From NCBI GenBank assembly GCA_900752285.1, contig CAADUW010000034.1, forward strand, positions 1 to 27,056: DNA of 27,056 bases, read 5' to 3'. Position 1 is the stretch's first letter. Each line of letters starts with the position of its first letter. The notes under the pieces are model-generated. The model did not search any database and was not told where the DNA came from. It saw only the letters and a list, made by a program, of their open reading frames with translations. This DNA comes from an uncultured Oscillospiraceae bacterium (lineage in GTDB: Bacteria > Bacillota > Clostridia > Oscillospirales > Oscillospiraceae). Position numbers and translations under genes: made by a program. This document shows, in pieces, positions 1 to 7,438 of the stretch.

Positions 1-89
1 ATTGAGACCAACAGAATTGGGATTAGGGTAAATGCAAGCATGGAAACCAAGATCTTTTTGCGGATCGAAATATTCCGAAATCGTGTCAT
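1..89 (-). CDS. N-terminus of a membrane sensor protein, probably histidine kinase (partial, runs off left edge)
   Basis: Read on the minus strand from ATG at 89, the visible residues begin MTRFRNISIRKK and continue into a hydrophobic stretch (ILVSMLAFTLIPILLVS), which looks like the first membrane segment. A short basic N-terminus with an 'SIRKKIL..F...PI' pattern is common in extracytoplasmic-sensing histidine kinases (YesM-like) and in methyl-accepting chemotaxis proteins. An in-frame ATG exists at 119, but it lies almost at the predicted transcription start and has no ribosome site. An AGAGG motif lies about 11 bases before the ATG at 89, so 89 is preferred. Only about 30 residues are visible, so the kinase assignment is an inference from the N-terminal style alone. 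Confidence 0.45.
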   Translation of the reverse strand, partial: MTRFRNISIRKKILVSMLAFTLIPILLVS

Positions 90-128
90 TGCACAAATCG
101 CCTCTGCTTCATTTGCCATTATATAGGT

Positions 129-137
129 ATTATATCA
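129..137 (-). promoter_or_regulatory. Extended -10 promoter for the partial minus-strand gene
   Basis: On the minus strand the bases read TGATATAAT, a perfect TATAAT with the TGn extension. No good -35 box lies 17 bases upstream, which is usual for extended -10 promoters. Transcription would start near 122, just before the two candidate start codons at 119 and 89. Confidence 0.5.
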
Positions 138-230
138 CAATTTCTCCACATTTCCACACCATGTTCCATTGTTATTTATTGCTTTAGCGTTGTGCATTTT
201 TAATCACAGTTGGTCAGTTTTTACGATTAA

Positions 231-391
231 GGAACCTCTGAATAAATCGCCTGCGGCTGGAGAGCGGATCTTTTTCGTCCGCTCTTCAGCATCAAAAGCA
301 GGAAATACACAAAGTATTCCTCTGCTTTTGATGCTTCGTCCGGACAAAAAATCTCTCGCTCCCAGACCTTGCCGATTTAATCAGAGGTTCC
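231..391. mobile_element. MITE-like palindromic element 1
   Basis: The ends are long inverted repeats. The left end reads GGAACCTCTGAATAAATCG and the right end is its reverse complement with one mismatch (CGATTTAATCAGAGGTTCC). Between them sit further hairpins: GAGCGGA/TCCGCTC near 270-295 and an imperfect GCATCAAAAGCAG/CTGCTTTTGATGC stem near 288-335. There is no transposase and no credible reading frame. The size (about 161 bp), terminal repeats and lack of coding capacity fit a non-autonomous miniature inverted-repeat element. Flanks are TAA on the left and TTA on the right, so a target duplication is not clear. The terminal sequence loosely recalls IS5-family ends, but that is only an impression. 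Confidence 0.6.
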
Positions 392-394
392 TTA

Positions 395-557
395 GGCAGC
401 ACCGCGCAATTCGGCAAGAAGTCTCAGACAGGATTTTTGCCCCAATTCAAAGTTTGGAAAACGAAGGAATACTGTATATGTATTTCCCGTTTTTCAAACT
501 GAAGAAGTGGGGCAAAAAGACGGCGGAGACTCGCAGACGCAATTGTGCGGTGGTGCC
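395..557. mobile_element. MITE-like palindromic element 2, abutting element 1
   Basis: The left end reads GGCAGCACCGCGCAATT and the right end AATTGTGCGGTGGTGCC, near-perfect inverted repeats. The arms stay complementary inward: a TTTTGCCCCA..T segment near 435-445 pairs with TGGGGCAAAA near 508-520, and the GGAATAC/GTATTTCC segments meet near the centre. The element is about 163 bp, has no open gene, and is flanked by TTA on both sides (392-394 and 558-560), consistent with a 3-bp target duplication. It begins three bases after element 1 ends. The 13 bases TTAGGCAGCACCG at its left edge recur at 20085, ahead of hsdM. Confidence 0.6.
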
Positions 558-589
558 TTAGAAGAAAAAACAATTCCGTCCGTGCAATC

Positions 590-685
590 ATGGAGAGTTT
601 GTCTGTCTCTGTCGATGCAGCTATGAAGCTCCTGAAAACGCCGGAATCCGGCAGAGACATCATTCGATCCCTTATTGAGCAGTGA
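590..685 (+). CDS. Possible 31-residue small ORF or gene remnant
   Basis: ATG at 590 opens a 31-residue frame ending with TGA at 683-685. It reads MESLSVSVDAAMKLLKTPES and then GRDIIRSLIEQ. The composition (alternating hydrophobic and charged helix-like residues) looks more protein-like than the surrounding frames, and it resembles the short helical 'VDxAMxxLKxPExxR' tails common in gut Firmicutes. There is no convincing ribosome site, and the frame is open upstream into the adjacent MITE-like element. It may therefore be the 3' remnant of a disrupted gene. The strong hairpin at 726-760 could be its terminator. Confidence 0.25.
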   Translation: MESLSVSVDAAMKLLKTPESGRDIIRSLIEQ

Positions 686-725
686 TTTCATCTGCTGCTT
701 CAATCTGGTAAGTCCACTACATCTC

Positions 726-760
726 GGGGCTGCTGCAAAATTCTTTTTTGCAGCAGCCCC
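726..760 (+). terminator. Strong hairpin, probable intrinsic terminator
   Basis: A perfect 15-bp stem (GGGGCTGCTGCAAAA paired with TTTTGCAGCAGCCCC) closes a five-base TTCTT loop and is followed by ATTTCTT on the plus strand. The tail is only moderately T-rich. The following ~125 bases, up to the promoter at 886, show no gene. Confidence 0.55.
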
Positions 761-885
761 ATTTCTTGCCCGACAACGAGTGCCGCCGCTGCCGCAAATC
801 AGGCGTCGAATCTCTGTATGACCGGCCGCACCTCGGTTCCCGGCGATGGATCTGTATCAATCGGGGATTTTGCGGGAATCTTCCA

Positions 886-914
886 TTGAAACCTTCCGGC
901 AGATTTGTTATAAT
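886..914 (+). promoter_or_regulatory. Sigma-A promoter for yfmF-yfmH-lgt
   Basis: A TTGAAA -35 box at 886-891 is separated by exactly 17 bases from a perfect TATAAT -10 box at 909-914. Transcription would start near 921, giving a leader of about 70 bases before the ATG at 992. No riboswitch-like structure stands out in that leader. Confidence 0.75.
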
Positions 915-991
915 ACGGGAAAGTGTGCAACAATAAGAAAACCTCTTCCATTCATGGGAGACGGAATGCGGTTCCTGTCAGGAGGACTTGT

Positions 992-2254
992 ATGTTTGAA
1001 ACCTTTTCTCTGCTGCCCGGGGTGTCTCTGCACTGCCGCAGGGACACCCGGTTCAAGCAGGGGTGTCTGAGCCTGCACTGGGTCACACCCATGCAGGAAA
1101 ATACCGTCAGTCAGAATGCGCTCATCCCATCGGTGCTATTACGGGGCACGCGGCAGCACCCGGACCTGCGCACCATTACCGCCCGGCTGGACGATCTGTA
1201 CGGTGCGGCGGTCAGTCCCATGTCCCGGCGGGTGGGAGATTTACAGGCGGCGGGCATATACCTGAGCTTTCTGGACGACCGGTTTGCCCTGCCGGGGGAC
1301 CGGGTGCTGGAGGGCGCAGTGGATTTCCTTGCGGAACTGCTGCACGAACCTCTGCTGCAGGACGGAGGATTCCTGCCGGAATATGTGGAGAGCGAAAAGA
1401 AAAACCTCATTTCCACCATTCAGTCCGACCGGAATGACAAGCGGATCTACGCCGCAGGCAGGCTGCTGCGGATCATGTGCCGGGAGGACAGCTTCGGCAT
1501 TCCCCGGCTGGGGGAACCGGAACAGGTGGAAGCCATTACACCTCAGGGGCTGTATGCCCACTACCGGCAGGTTCTCACAGACAGTCCCATTGTGATCTTC
1601 TACGTGGGAAGCCAGCCGGGACAGCAGGTGGCGGAGCTTCTGCGGGATCGTCTGAAGCTTACCGGACGGGAGGCGGCGCTGCCGCCCCAGACCGGCTTCC
1701 GGCAGGCCCCGGGGCAGGAGGTTACGGAAGCACTGGACGTGGCGCAGGGCAAGCTCTGCATGGGCTTTGTGACCCCCGCCACCCTTCGGACGCCGGAGTA
1801 CGCCGCCATGCAGCTGATGAACACGGTTTTCGGCGGCGGCATGACCTCCAAACTTTTCCAGAATGTCCGGGAGAAGCTTTCCCTGTGCTACAGCGTAGGC
1901 TCCTCCTACTACGGCACCAAGGGCATTGTCCTTGTGTCGGCGGGCATTGATTTTGACAGGGAATCTGCCACCCGGCAGGAGATCCTCCGCCAGCTGAAAG
2001 CCTGTCAGGACGGCGAAATTTCCGGGCAGGAGCTGTCCAGTGCCCGGCAGGCGCTGATCTCCGCGCTGCGCGCCGTACCGGATTCCCCGGGAGCGCTGGA
2101 AAGCTACGGCTTCAGCGGACTGCTCAGTGGGAACCACCGGTCTGTGGACGCCGCCATTGCGGATCTGCAGGCGGTCACCCGGGAGCAGGTAATTGCCGCC
2201 GCCCAAAGCGTGACGCTCCACAGCACCTATTTTCTGAAAGGAGACCGCTCATGA
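992..2254 (+). CDS. yfmF: M16 peptidase-like protein YfmF (non-catalytic partner)
   Basis: The protein has 420 residues and belongs to the M16 (pitrilysin/insulinase-like) zinc-peptidase fold. The characteristic N-terminal segment 'QNALIPSVLLRGT..HPDL..I...LDDLYGA' and the C-terminal 'FGGGMTSKLFQNVREKLSLCYSVGS' block are present. The HxxEH zinc motif is absent, as expected for this partner subunit. Homologues are annotated as YfmF, associated with 5-aminopentanol modification of elongation factor P; whether it plays that role here is unknown. The start at 992 is chosen because GGAGG lies 8 bases upstream. A longer frame from 923 would begin almost at the transcription start and lacks a ribosome site. 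The stop overlaps the next ATG by four bases (ATGA), so the two proteins are probably translationally coupled and work as a pair. Confidence 0.85.
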   Translation: MFETFSLLPGVSLHCRRDTRFKQGCLSLHWVTPMQENTVSQNALIPSVLLRGTRQHPDLRTITARLDDLYGAAVSPMSRRVGDLQAAGIYLSFLDDRFALPGDRVLEGAVDFLAELLHEPLLQDGGFLPEYVESEKKNLISTIQSDRNDKRIYAAGRLLRIMCREDSFGIPRLGEPEQVEAITPQGLYAHYRQVLTDSPIVIFYVGSQPGQQVAELLRDRLKLTGREAALPPQTGFRQAPGQEVTEALDVAQGKLCMGFVTPATLRTPEYAAMQLMNTVFGGGMTSKLFQNVREKLSLCYSVGSSYYGTKGIVLVSAGIDFDRESATRQEILRQLKACQDGEISGQELSSARQALISALRAVPDSPGALESYGFSGLLSGNHRSVDAAIADLQAVTREQVIAAAQSVTLHSTYFLKGDRS

Positions 2255-3537
2255 CCGAGACCCGCTACGAACAGCTGGACGAAACCATTTTCCGGGACAC
2301 CCTCCCCTGCGGTCTGCCGGTGATGGTCGTTCCCCGGAAGGGCTTTTCCAAAAAGCTGTGCTACCTTGCCGTGGACTTTGGCTCGGTGCACACGGACTTT
2401 ACGCTGGACGGGACTGCATACCATGTCCCCGCCGGGACTGCCCACTATCTGGAGCACAAGCTCTTCGACATGCCCGGTGACCGGGATGTATCCGCCGAGT
2501 TTGCCCAGCTGGGCGCCAATGTAAATGCCTTTACCAGCTATGACATGACCGCCTACTACTTTTCCTGCACGGAAAATTTTTCGGCATGTCTCCGGCTGCT
2601 GACCGAGTTCGTCTTTACCCCCTACTTCACCGCCGAAAGTGTGGAAAAGGAGCGGGGCATTATCGATCAGGAGATCGGCATGAATCTGGACAGCCCGGAC
2701 AGTGTGATTTTTGACCGGCTCATGGCCGCCATGTTCCGGGAACACCCCATCCGGGTTCCCATTCTGGGAAGCCGGGAGTCCATCCGGGAAATCACCCACG
2801 AAACTCTGGAGCTGTGCCACCGGGCATTTTATACCCCCGGAAACTGCTGTCTGTGCGTGATCGCGGACGAGGATCCCGGGGAGATTCCGGAACTTGTCCG
2901 GCAGGTGCTTTCGGATGCGGTGCGTCCCACGGGTGTAAAGTTCCCCATGCCGGAGGAAGCCATGACCTGCCCGGAGGGTCTGACCCGGTGTGCCATGGAC
3001 ATCGCCATGCCCACCTTCTGTCTGGGCTTCAAGTGCGAGAGCGTCGGGCAGGGGGAAGCGGCCATCCGGCAGGAGATTGCCGCCGATCTGGCGGCAGAGG
3101 CACTGTTCGGCGAGTCCTCCCAACTGTATCTGCAAATGTACGAATCCGGCATCATCGACAGCTCCTTCGGCGGTGGCTTTGACTGCGCCGACGGCTGCGC
3201 CATGCTGCTGTGCTCCGGCGACAGTGAGGAGCCGGAACGGGTGCGGGAAGCTGTTCTGAGCCGGGCGGAGGCGCTGCTCCGGGAAGGCATCGGGGCGGAC
3301 TATTTTCTCCGCATGAAGCGCAGTGCCCTGGGGCGGCGGATCAAGGGACTGGACAGCTTCGACGGCACCTGCTTCCGGTTGTGTGCCTACCACTTTGCGG
3401 GCTTCGATTACTTCCGCTTCCCTGCCATCTATCAGGATATCACCCCGGAAGAGGTTCTTGCCTTCCTTGCCCGGGTAGTAAAGCCGGACCGCTGCGCCCT
3501 GTCCGTCATTGATTCTGTGGCCGAACCCGCAATATAA
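2251..3537 (+). CDS. yfmH: M16 zinc peptidase YfmH
   Basis: The protein has 428 residues and carries the inverted zinc motif HYLEH at residues 65-69. A downstream glutamate in 'KERGIIDQEIGMN' (about residue 141) is in the right place for the third zinc ligand. The rest follows the M16 two-domain plan, including 'QLGANVNAFTSYDMTAYYFSC' after the zinc site. It is the likely catalytic partner of the preceding non-catalytic YfmF, with which it overlaps by four bases. Family annotation links YfmH to EF-P 5-aminopentanol modification, but its physiological substrate cannot be read from the sequence. It is followed after 51 bases by lgt, probably in the same transcript. Confidence 0.88.
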   Translation: MTETRYEQLDETIFRDTLPCGLPVMVVPRKGFSKKLCYLAVDFGSVHTDFTLDGTAYHVPAGTAHYLEHKLFDMPGDRDVSAEFAQLGANVNAFTSYDMTAYYFSCTENFSACLRLLTEFVFTPYFTAESVEKERGIIDQEIGMNLDSPDSVIFDRLMAAMFREHPIRVPILGSRESIREITHETLELCHRAFYTPGNCCLCVIADEDPGEIPELVRQVLSDAVRPTGVKFPMPEEAMTCPEGLTRCAMDIAMPTFCLGFKCESVGQGEAAIRQEIAADLAAEALFGESSQLYLQMYESGIIDSSFGGGFDCADGCAMLLCSGDSEEPERVREAVLSRAEALLREGIGADYFLRMKRSALGRRIKGLDSFDGTCFRLCAYHFAGFDYFRFPAIYQDITPEEVLAFLARVVKPDRCALSVIDSVAEPAI

Positions 3538-3588
3538 CACGGCTCTCGGCTCCGCAGTTATTTTTTACTTTTCTCAGGAGGTCTTTTT

Positions 3589-4482
3589 ATGAATCCAGCC
3601 AATTATTCCGTGATTTCCTTTCCCGCTCTGGGGATCAGTCTGAACCCGCCCCGGGGATTTTCCGTCGGGCCGCTGTATATCCACTTCTACGGGCTGATCA
3701 TTGCCTGCGGGCTGATGCTGGCGGTATACTACGCCTGCAAGCGCAGCCGTCAGGCCGGGTTGGACGAGGATACCCTGCTGGACGGCATCCTGTGGGTCAC
3801 TCCCTTCGCCATTCTCTGCGCCCGGGCGTACTACTGCGCTTTCTCCTGGTCCCTGTATCAAAATAACCCCATTTCCGTGCTGTACATCTGGGAGGGCGGG
3901 CTTGCCATCTACGGCGGCGTGCTGGGTGCGGCCATTGGCGTGGCGCTGTTCTGCAAAATCAAAAAGTGTTCCCTCCCTGCCCTGCTGGATCTTGTGAGCC
4001 TCGGCTTTCTGATTGGGCAGTCCATGGGACGCTGGGGCAACTTCTTCAACCGGGAGGCCTTCGGCGCCGCCACGGAGGGCTTCACCCGCATGGGACTTTA
4101 CAATACCGTCACCGGCGTGACGGAATACTACCACCCCACCTTTCTGTATGAATCCGTGTGGAATCTCATCGGCTTCGTGATCCTGCACTTCCTGTCGAAG
4201 AAAAAGAAGTACGACGGAGAAATTGCGCTGGGCTACTGCGCGTGGTATGGCCTCGGCAGAACCATGATCGAGGGACTGCGGATGGACAGCCTGTACTGGG
4301 GTCCCTTCCGGGTCAGTCAGGTGCTGGCCGCCGTCAGCTGTATCGCTGCCACCGCCGTTCTCCTCGTGCAGCACTTCCGCCCCCACGACCCGGCAAAGCT
4401 GGCAGTCAACCGGCTGGCAGCCGCGGAGAAAGCAAAGGCAGAGGCGGCAGCCGCCCTGGAGGAAAACCCGGAACAGCCCTGA
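3589..4482 (+). CDS. lgt: Prolipoprotein diacylglyceryl transferase (Lgt)
   Basis: The protein has 297 residues. Lgt is an integral membrane enzyme that transfers diacylglycerol from phosphatidylglycerol to the lipobox cysteine of prolipoproteins, the first step of lipoprotein maturation. The signature GRWGNFFNREAFG (about residues 147-159) is present, together with the early 'YIHFYGLIIACGLMLAVYYA' membrane segment and several later hydrophobic helices. The last ~30 residues are an alanine- and glutamate-rich tail beyond the usual core. The start has an AGGAGG site eight bases upstream. It is the last gene of the yfmF-yfmH-lgt group and ends before a shared terminator. Confidence 0.95.
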   Translation: MNPANYSVISFPALGISLNPPRGFSVGPLYIHFYGLIIACGLMLAVYYACKRSRQAGLDEDTLLDGILWVTPFAILCARAYYCAFSWSLYQNNPISVLYIWEGGLAIYGGVLGAAIGVALFCKIKKCSLPALLDLVSLGFLIGQSMGRWGNFFNREAFGAATEGFTRMGLYNTVTGVTEYYHPTFLYESVWNLIGFVILHFLSKKKKYDGEIALGYCAWYGLGRTMIEGLRMDSLYWGPFRVSQVLAAVSCIAATAVLLVQHFRPHDPAKLAVNRLAAAEKAKAEAAAALEENPEQP

Positions 4483-4545
4483 CATACAGGCGCCGTGAAA
4501 CTGTTCCGGAAAAATGCCGTGTTGGGATATAACCACATAAAAAGG

Positions 4546-4583
4546 CCCCGCCGAACTGGTTCAACGGAATCAGTCCGGCGGGG
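4546..4583. terminator. Bidirectional terminator between lgt and deoR-type gene
   Basis: CCCCGCCG-A-ACTG pairs with CAGT-C-CGGCGGGG around a 12-base loop. On the plus strand it is followed by AATCTTTT. On the minus strand it is followed by CCTTTTTA, a better T-run. It lies between two convergent genes and can serve both. Confidence 0.75.
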
Positions 4584-4592
4584 AATCTTTTG

Positions 4593-5381
4593 TTACAAAT
4601 TGAAGCTTCTTGGTTCCGGTGCCTTGATGACCCGAACCCCGGCGGAGGTGTACTGTCCACACACGGCATCATCCGTGAGCCAATCCGTTACCAGTACGTT
4701 CAGATTGGAGGTCGGGCAAATGCAGTTAGCGGCGGTCTGGTTGAATTTACTGAAATCCGCCACACAGATCACCTGATCCGTCCGACTGATCATTTCCCGC
4801 TTCAGAGAGCCGATCACGAAGGAATGGTCCGTAACGCCATAGCGCAGGGACACGCCCGCCGCACCCAGAATGATCTTGTTTGCATGAAAGTGCATCAGAT
4901 TGCTGCTGGCAATGGCACCGGAGGTCAGGGGCTCTCCCCGGGTCAGGGCACCGCCCAGCAGAATCGCGCCGCAAAATTCATTCTTGACCACCTCGCAGGA
5001 AATCTGGATGGCGTTGGTAATGACGGTGACCTGCTTGTTCCCGGCCGCAATGCAGCGCGCCACCTCCATCAGGGTCGTGCCGCCGTCCAGAAACAGGGTG
5101 TCTTCGTCCTCGATCAGGTTATACACCGCGGCGGCGATTGCCCGTTTCTGGGCTGCGTGGGTCACCTCCCGGTTATAGTAGGAGGGTTCCGGACTGTAAA
5201 TCGTGCCCAGAACCGCCCCGCCGTAGACTCTGCGCAGATTTCCGGCCTTTTCCAGCTCCTCCAGATCCCGGCGAATGGTTTCCATGGACACGCCCAGCCG
5301 CTCTACAAGATCCGCGGCACGCACAATTCTGTCCCGGTTGATCAGCTCAAGAATATACTGCTTTCGTTCATTCTGAAGCAT
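4593..5381 (-). CDS. DeoR-family transcriptional regulator of the PTS operon
   Basis: The protein has 262 residues. The N-terminal winged helix-turn-helix (about residues 5-58, with 'AADLVERLGVSMETIRRDLEELEKAG') is typical of DeoR. It is followed by the DeoRC sugar-phosphate sensor domain with 'DGGTTLMEVAR', 'VITNAIQI' and 'LLGGALTRGEPLTSG'. DeoR regulators usually sense a phosphorylated sugar intermediate and repress the adjacent catabolic operon. Here it lies at the 3' end of a PTS operon, which suggests that job. The AGGGAGGGTCAGG before ATG supports the start. It has its own promoter at 5412-5440 but may also be reached by read-through from the operon. A candidate operator is the inverted repeat at 10402-10435. 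Confidence 0.88.
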   Translation of the reverse strand: MLQNERKQYILELINRDRIVRAADLVERLGVSMETIRRDLEELEKAGNLRRVYGGAVLGTIYSPEPSYYNREVTHAAQKRAIAAAVYNLIEDEDTLFLDGGTTLMEVARCIAAGNKQVTVITNAIQISCEVVKNEFCGAILLGGALTRGEPLTSGAIASSNLMHFHANKIILGAAGVSLRYGVTDHSFVIGSLKREMISRTDQVICVADFSKFNQTAANCICPTSNLNVLVTDWLTDDAVCGQYTSAGVRVIKAPEPRSFNL

Positions 5382-5411
5382 CCTGACCCTCCCTGTTTCC
5401 TCTTTGCTCTG

Positions 5412-5440
5412 ATTATACTTCCGATTCCGTGGAAAAACAA
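5412..5440 (-). promoter_or_regulatory. Promoter for the DeoR-family regulator
   Basis: On the minus strand TTGTTT (5435-5440) is separated by 17 bases from a perfect TATAAT (5412-5417). It sits in the short gap just after the alcohol dehydrogenase stop codon, so the regulator can be made independently of the PTS transcript. Confidence 0.6.
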
Positions 5441-5447
5441 GGGAAAC

Positions 5448-6623
5448 TTACGATTTCCCCTGAGCCATCTCCAGAATCTTCACCAGATCCTCCTTTGTCA
5501 GCTTACGGAACCGTCCTTTGGTGGGGGATTTATAGACGGCCTGTTCTGCCAGCCTCTCCATCACTTCATGGGACATATTCAGCTGCGCCGTGGACACAGG
5601 CAGTCCCAGCCGGATAAAGAACTGCTCCAGCCGGTAAATGCCCTCCTGAATGATATGCTCCTCGTCATAATCCGGATAATCCACATGAAAGACCCGGCGG
5701 GCGAACTGGGTGAATCGTGCCGGATAGCTGGAATATACATAGCGCATCCAGGAGCCGGTAATCATGGCAAGTCCCATGCCGTGGGGAATATCATACTCCC
5801 CGGAAATCTCATGCTCGATCCCGTGGCACGCCCAGTCCCCGATCCGTCCGGTGTTCAGCAATCCGTTCTGTGCCAGCGTTCCCGCCCACATGAGCTCGGC
5901 CCGGGCATCATAATCCTCCGGATGCTCCATGGCTCTGGGCGCATAGAGAATCACGGTCTGCATCAGTCCCTCCAGCATCCGGTCCGTCACATCCGCCTGC
6001 TTCACCTGAGTAAAATACCGTTCCATCAGGTGGGACAGGATATCCGCCGACCCACAGGCGGTCTGCCTGGGAGACACGGAAAAGGTATAGTGCGGGTCCA
6101 GAATGGAAAACTTCGGAATGTTGATCTCATTGTCAAAGCTTCGTTTCAGCCCTTCCGGCATTTTGGTGATCACACAGCTGTTGCTCATTTCAGAGCCGGA
6201 GCCAACTGCCGTCAGAACGGTTCCGATGGGTAGAGACCGGGTCGCCGTCTCATAACGCTGAAGCACATTCCACACATCTCCGGAGTAAGGAATGCCCACG
6301 GCAATTGCCTTTGCGGTATCAATGACGCTTCCGCCGCCCACTGCCAGAATAAAGCCGATCTGCTTCTCTCTTCCGATGGCAATGCCCTGATAGACAAGAT
6401 CCATCTTGGGATTGGCCTCCACGCCGCTGATTTCGGTAAAGCGGATTCCATCCCGGTTCAAAATAGTGACAATTTCATCATAAAGGCCCATTTTCCGAAT
6501 GCTGCTCTTCCCGTAAACCAGCAGGATATTGTCGGAATATGCCCGGATCAGTTCCCCCAGCCTGTCCAGCTTTCCGTCGCCGAACAGGATCCGGCAGGGG
6601 TTGTAGAACTCAAAGTTTTCCAT
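5448..6623 (-). CDS. Iron-containing (group III) alcohol dehydrogenase
   Basis: The protein has 391 residues from ATG at 6623. It is an NAD(P)-dependent alcohol/aldehyde oxidoreductase of the iron-dependent family. 'ILAVGGGSVIDTAKAIA' is the nucleotide-binding glycine motif. The metal ligands are seen in 'SADILSHLMERYF' (Asp and His) and in 'ACHGIEHEISGEYDIPHGMGLA' (two further His). The overall length matches YqhD/butanol-dehydrogenase-like members. A GTG at 6635 overlapping the upstream stop would add four residues. ATG at 6623 is preferred because family proteins begin 'MENFxFYNP', although neither start has a strong ribosome site. It follows an amino-sugar deaminase and precedes a DeoR regulator. 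Its substrate in this pathway is not evident. Confidence 0.88.
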   Translation of the reverse strand: MENFEFYNPCRILFGDGKLDRLGELIRAYSDNILLVYGKSSIRKMGLYDEIVTILNRDGIRFTEISGVEANPKMDLVYQGIAIGREKQIGFILAVGGGSVIDTAKAIAVGIPYSGDVWNVLQRYETATRSLPIGTVLTAVGSGSEMSNSCVITKMPEGLKRSFDNEINIPKFSILDPHYTFSVSPRQTACGSADILSHLMERYFTQVKQADVTDRMLEGLMQTVILYAPRAMEHPEDYDARAELMWAGTLAQNGLLNTGRIGDWACHGIEHEISGEYDIPHGMGLAMITGSWMRYVYSSYPARFTQFARRVFHVDYPDYDEEHIIQEGIYRLEQFFIRLGLPVSTAQLNMSHEVMERLAEQAVYKSPTKGRFRKLTKEDLVKILEMAQGKS

Positions 6624-6631
6624 ACCGTTTC

Positions 6632-7366
6632 TCACACCCTGTAAATGTCAGATGCCGCTGCCTGATCCATCACCACCCGGGCAATGGGGCTGCGCTTGAT
6701 ATTGGTAACCGGGAATTCGTTGGAAATGGGGGTCTCCATGAACTTCTTCACAATGGGGGCCTTATGGGCTCCGTTCAGGATCACTACCAGATCCTTTGCT
6801 TCAAAGATGTTTTTATAGCCCAGCGTCAGGCCCCGGGTCAGAGTCACGGGAGTGCCGTTTTCAAAGTACTTGGAGGATACCTCCCGGGTCTTGTCGGCAA
6901 GGGTCGCCACATGCGCACCCAGCGTCAGATCTACGCCAGGCTCGTTCAGCGCCACATGGCCGTTCATGCCTACGCCCAGAATCATGTAGTCAATTTTCCC
7001 GTTGTCGTCAATGTATTTTTCGATTTCCCGGCATTCCTTCTCCGGATCGGCGGGATTAGAGTTGAACATCCGCATCCGGCTGCGGTCCAGATTGATGCCA
7101 TTAAAGAAGGTAGTATCCAGAATCCATCTGGCACTGCCTTCATAGGCCGGGTAATCACACCATTCGTCCAGTCCGACGATCCGTGTTTTGCTGAAATCCA
7201 CTTCCCCGGCCCTGTACATTTCAATCAGCCGCTCATAGACGCAGATTGCCGACTGTCCTGCCGCAAGGCAGAGCAGCGCGTCGGGCTTCTTCTTCAAAAG
7301 CGCCGCAATTCTCTGAGCCTCCGCATTGCCCAGCTCTTTGGTATCCTTATAAATCTCAAGAAACAT
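6632..7366 (-). CDS. AgaI/NagB-like amino-sugar-6-phosphate deaminase/isomerase
   Basis: The protein has 244 residues of the glucosamine-6-phosphate deaminase/6-phosphogluconolactonase superfamily. Motifs in order are 'LCLAAGQSAICVYERLIE' (phosphate-binding loop), 'IVGLDEW' (general-base Asp67), 'LGVGMNGHVALNEPG' (ring-opening His137 and Glu142) and 'LTRGLTLGYKNIFEAKDLVVIL'. Classical NagB has Asp where this protein has Asn135 (NGH instead of DGH). As I recall, the galactosamine-6-phosphate deaminase AgaI also has NGH, so AgaI-like activity yielding tagatose-6-phosphate and ammonia is a reasonable inference. The neighbouring mannose-family PTS and DeoR regulator are also features of aga clusters. 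The ATG follows AAAAAAAGGAGAATATG, a clear ribosome site. No deacetylase, tagatose kinase or aldolase gene is present in the window. Confidence 0.78.
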   Translation of the reverse strand: MFLEIYKDTKELGNAEAQRIAALLKKKPDALLCLAAGQSAICVYERLIEMYRAGEVDFSKTRIVGLDEWCDYPAYEGSARWILDTTFFNGINLDRSRMRMFNSNPADPEKECREIEKYIDDNGKIDYMILGVGMNGHVALNEPGVDLTLGAHVATLADKTREVSSKYFENGTPVTLTRGLTLGYKNIFEAKDLVVILNGAHKAPIVKKFMETPISNEFPVTNIKRSPIARVVMDQAAASDIYRV

Positions 7367-7393
7367 ACATATTCTCCTTTTTTTGCGAATCGG

Positions 7394-7419
7394 GAGGAGT
7401 TCCGCTGACGGAGCTCCTC
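7394..7419 (-). other. Intercistronic hairpin before the deaminase gene
   Basis: On the minus strand GAGGAG-C-TCCG pairs with CGGA-A-CTCCTC around a TCAG loop. No T-run follows, so it is unlikely to stop transcription. It may stabilise or process the mRNA between the PTS and catabolic parts of the operon. Confidence 0.35.
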
Positions 7420-7438
7420 ACCGATGGGTGAAATTGGT

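Noticed and set aside
4590..6233. 547-residue plus-strand frame opposite the DeoR and alcohol dehydrogenase genes
   Set aside because: Shadow frame with His/Gln/Arg-rich composition; the minus-strand genes are clear.
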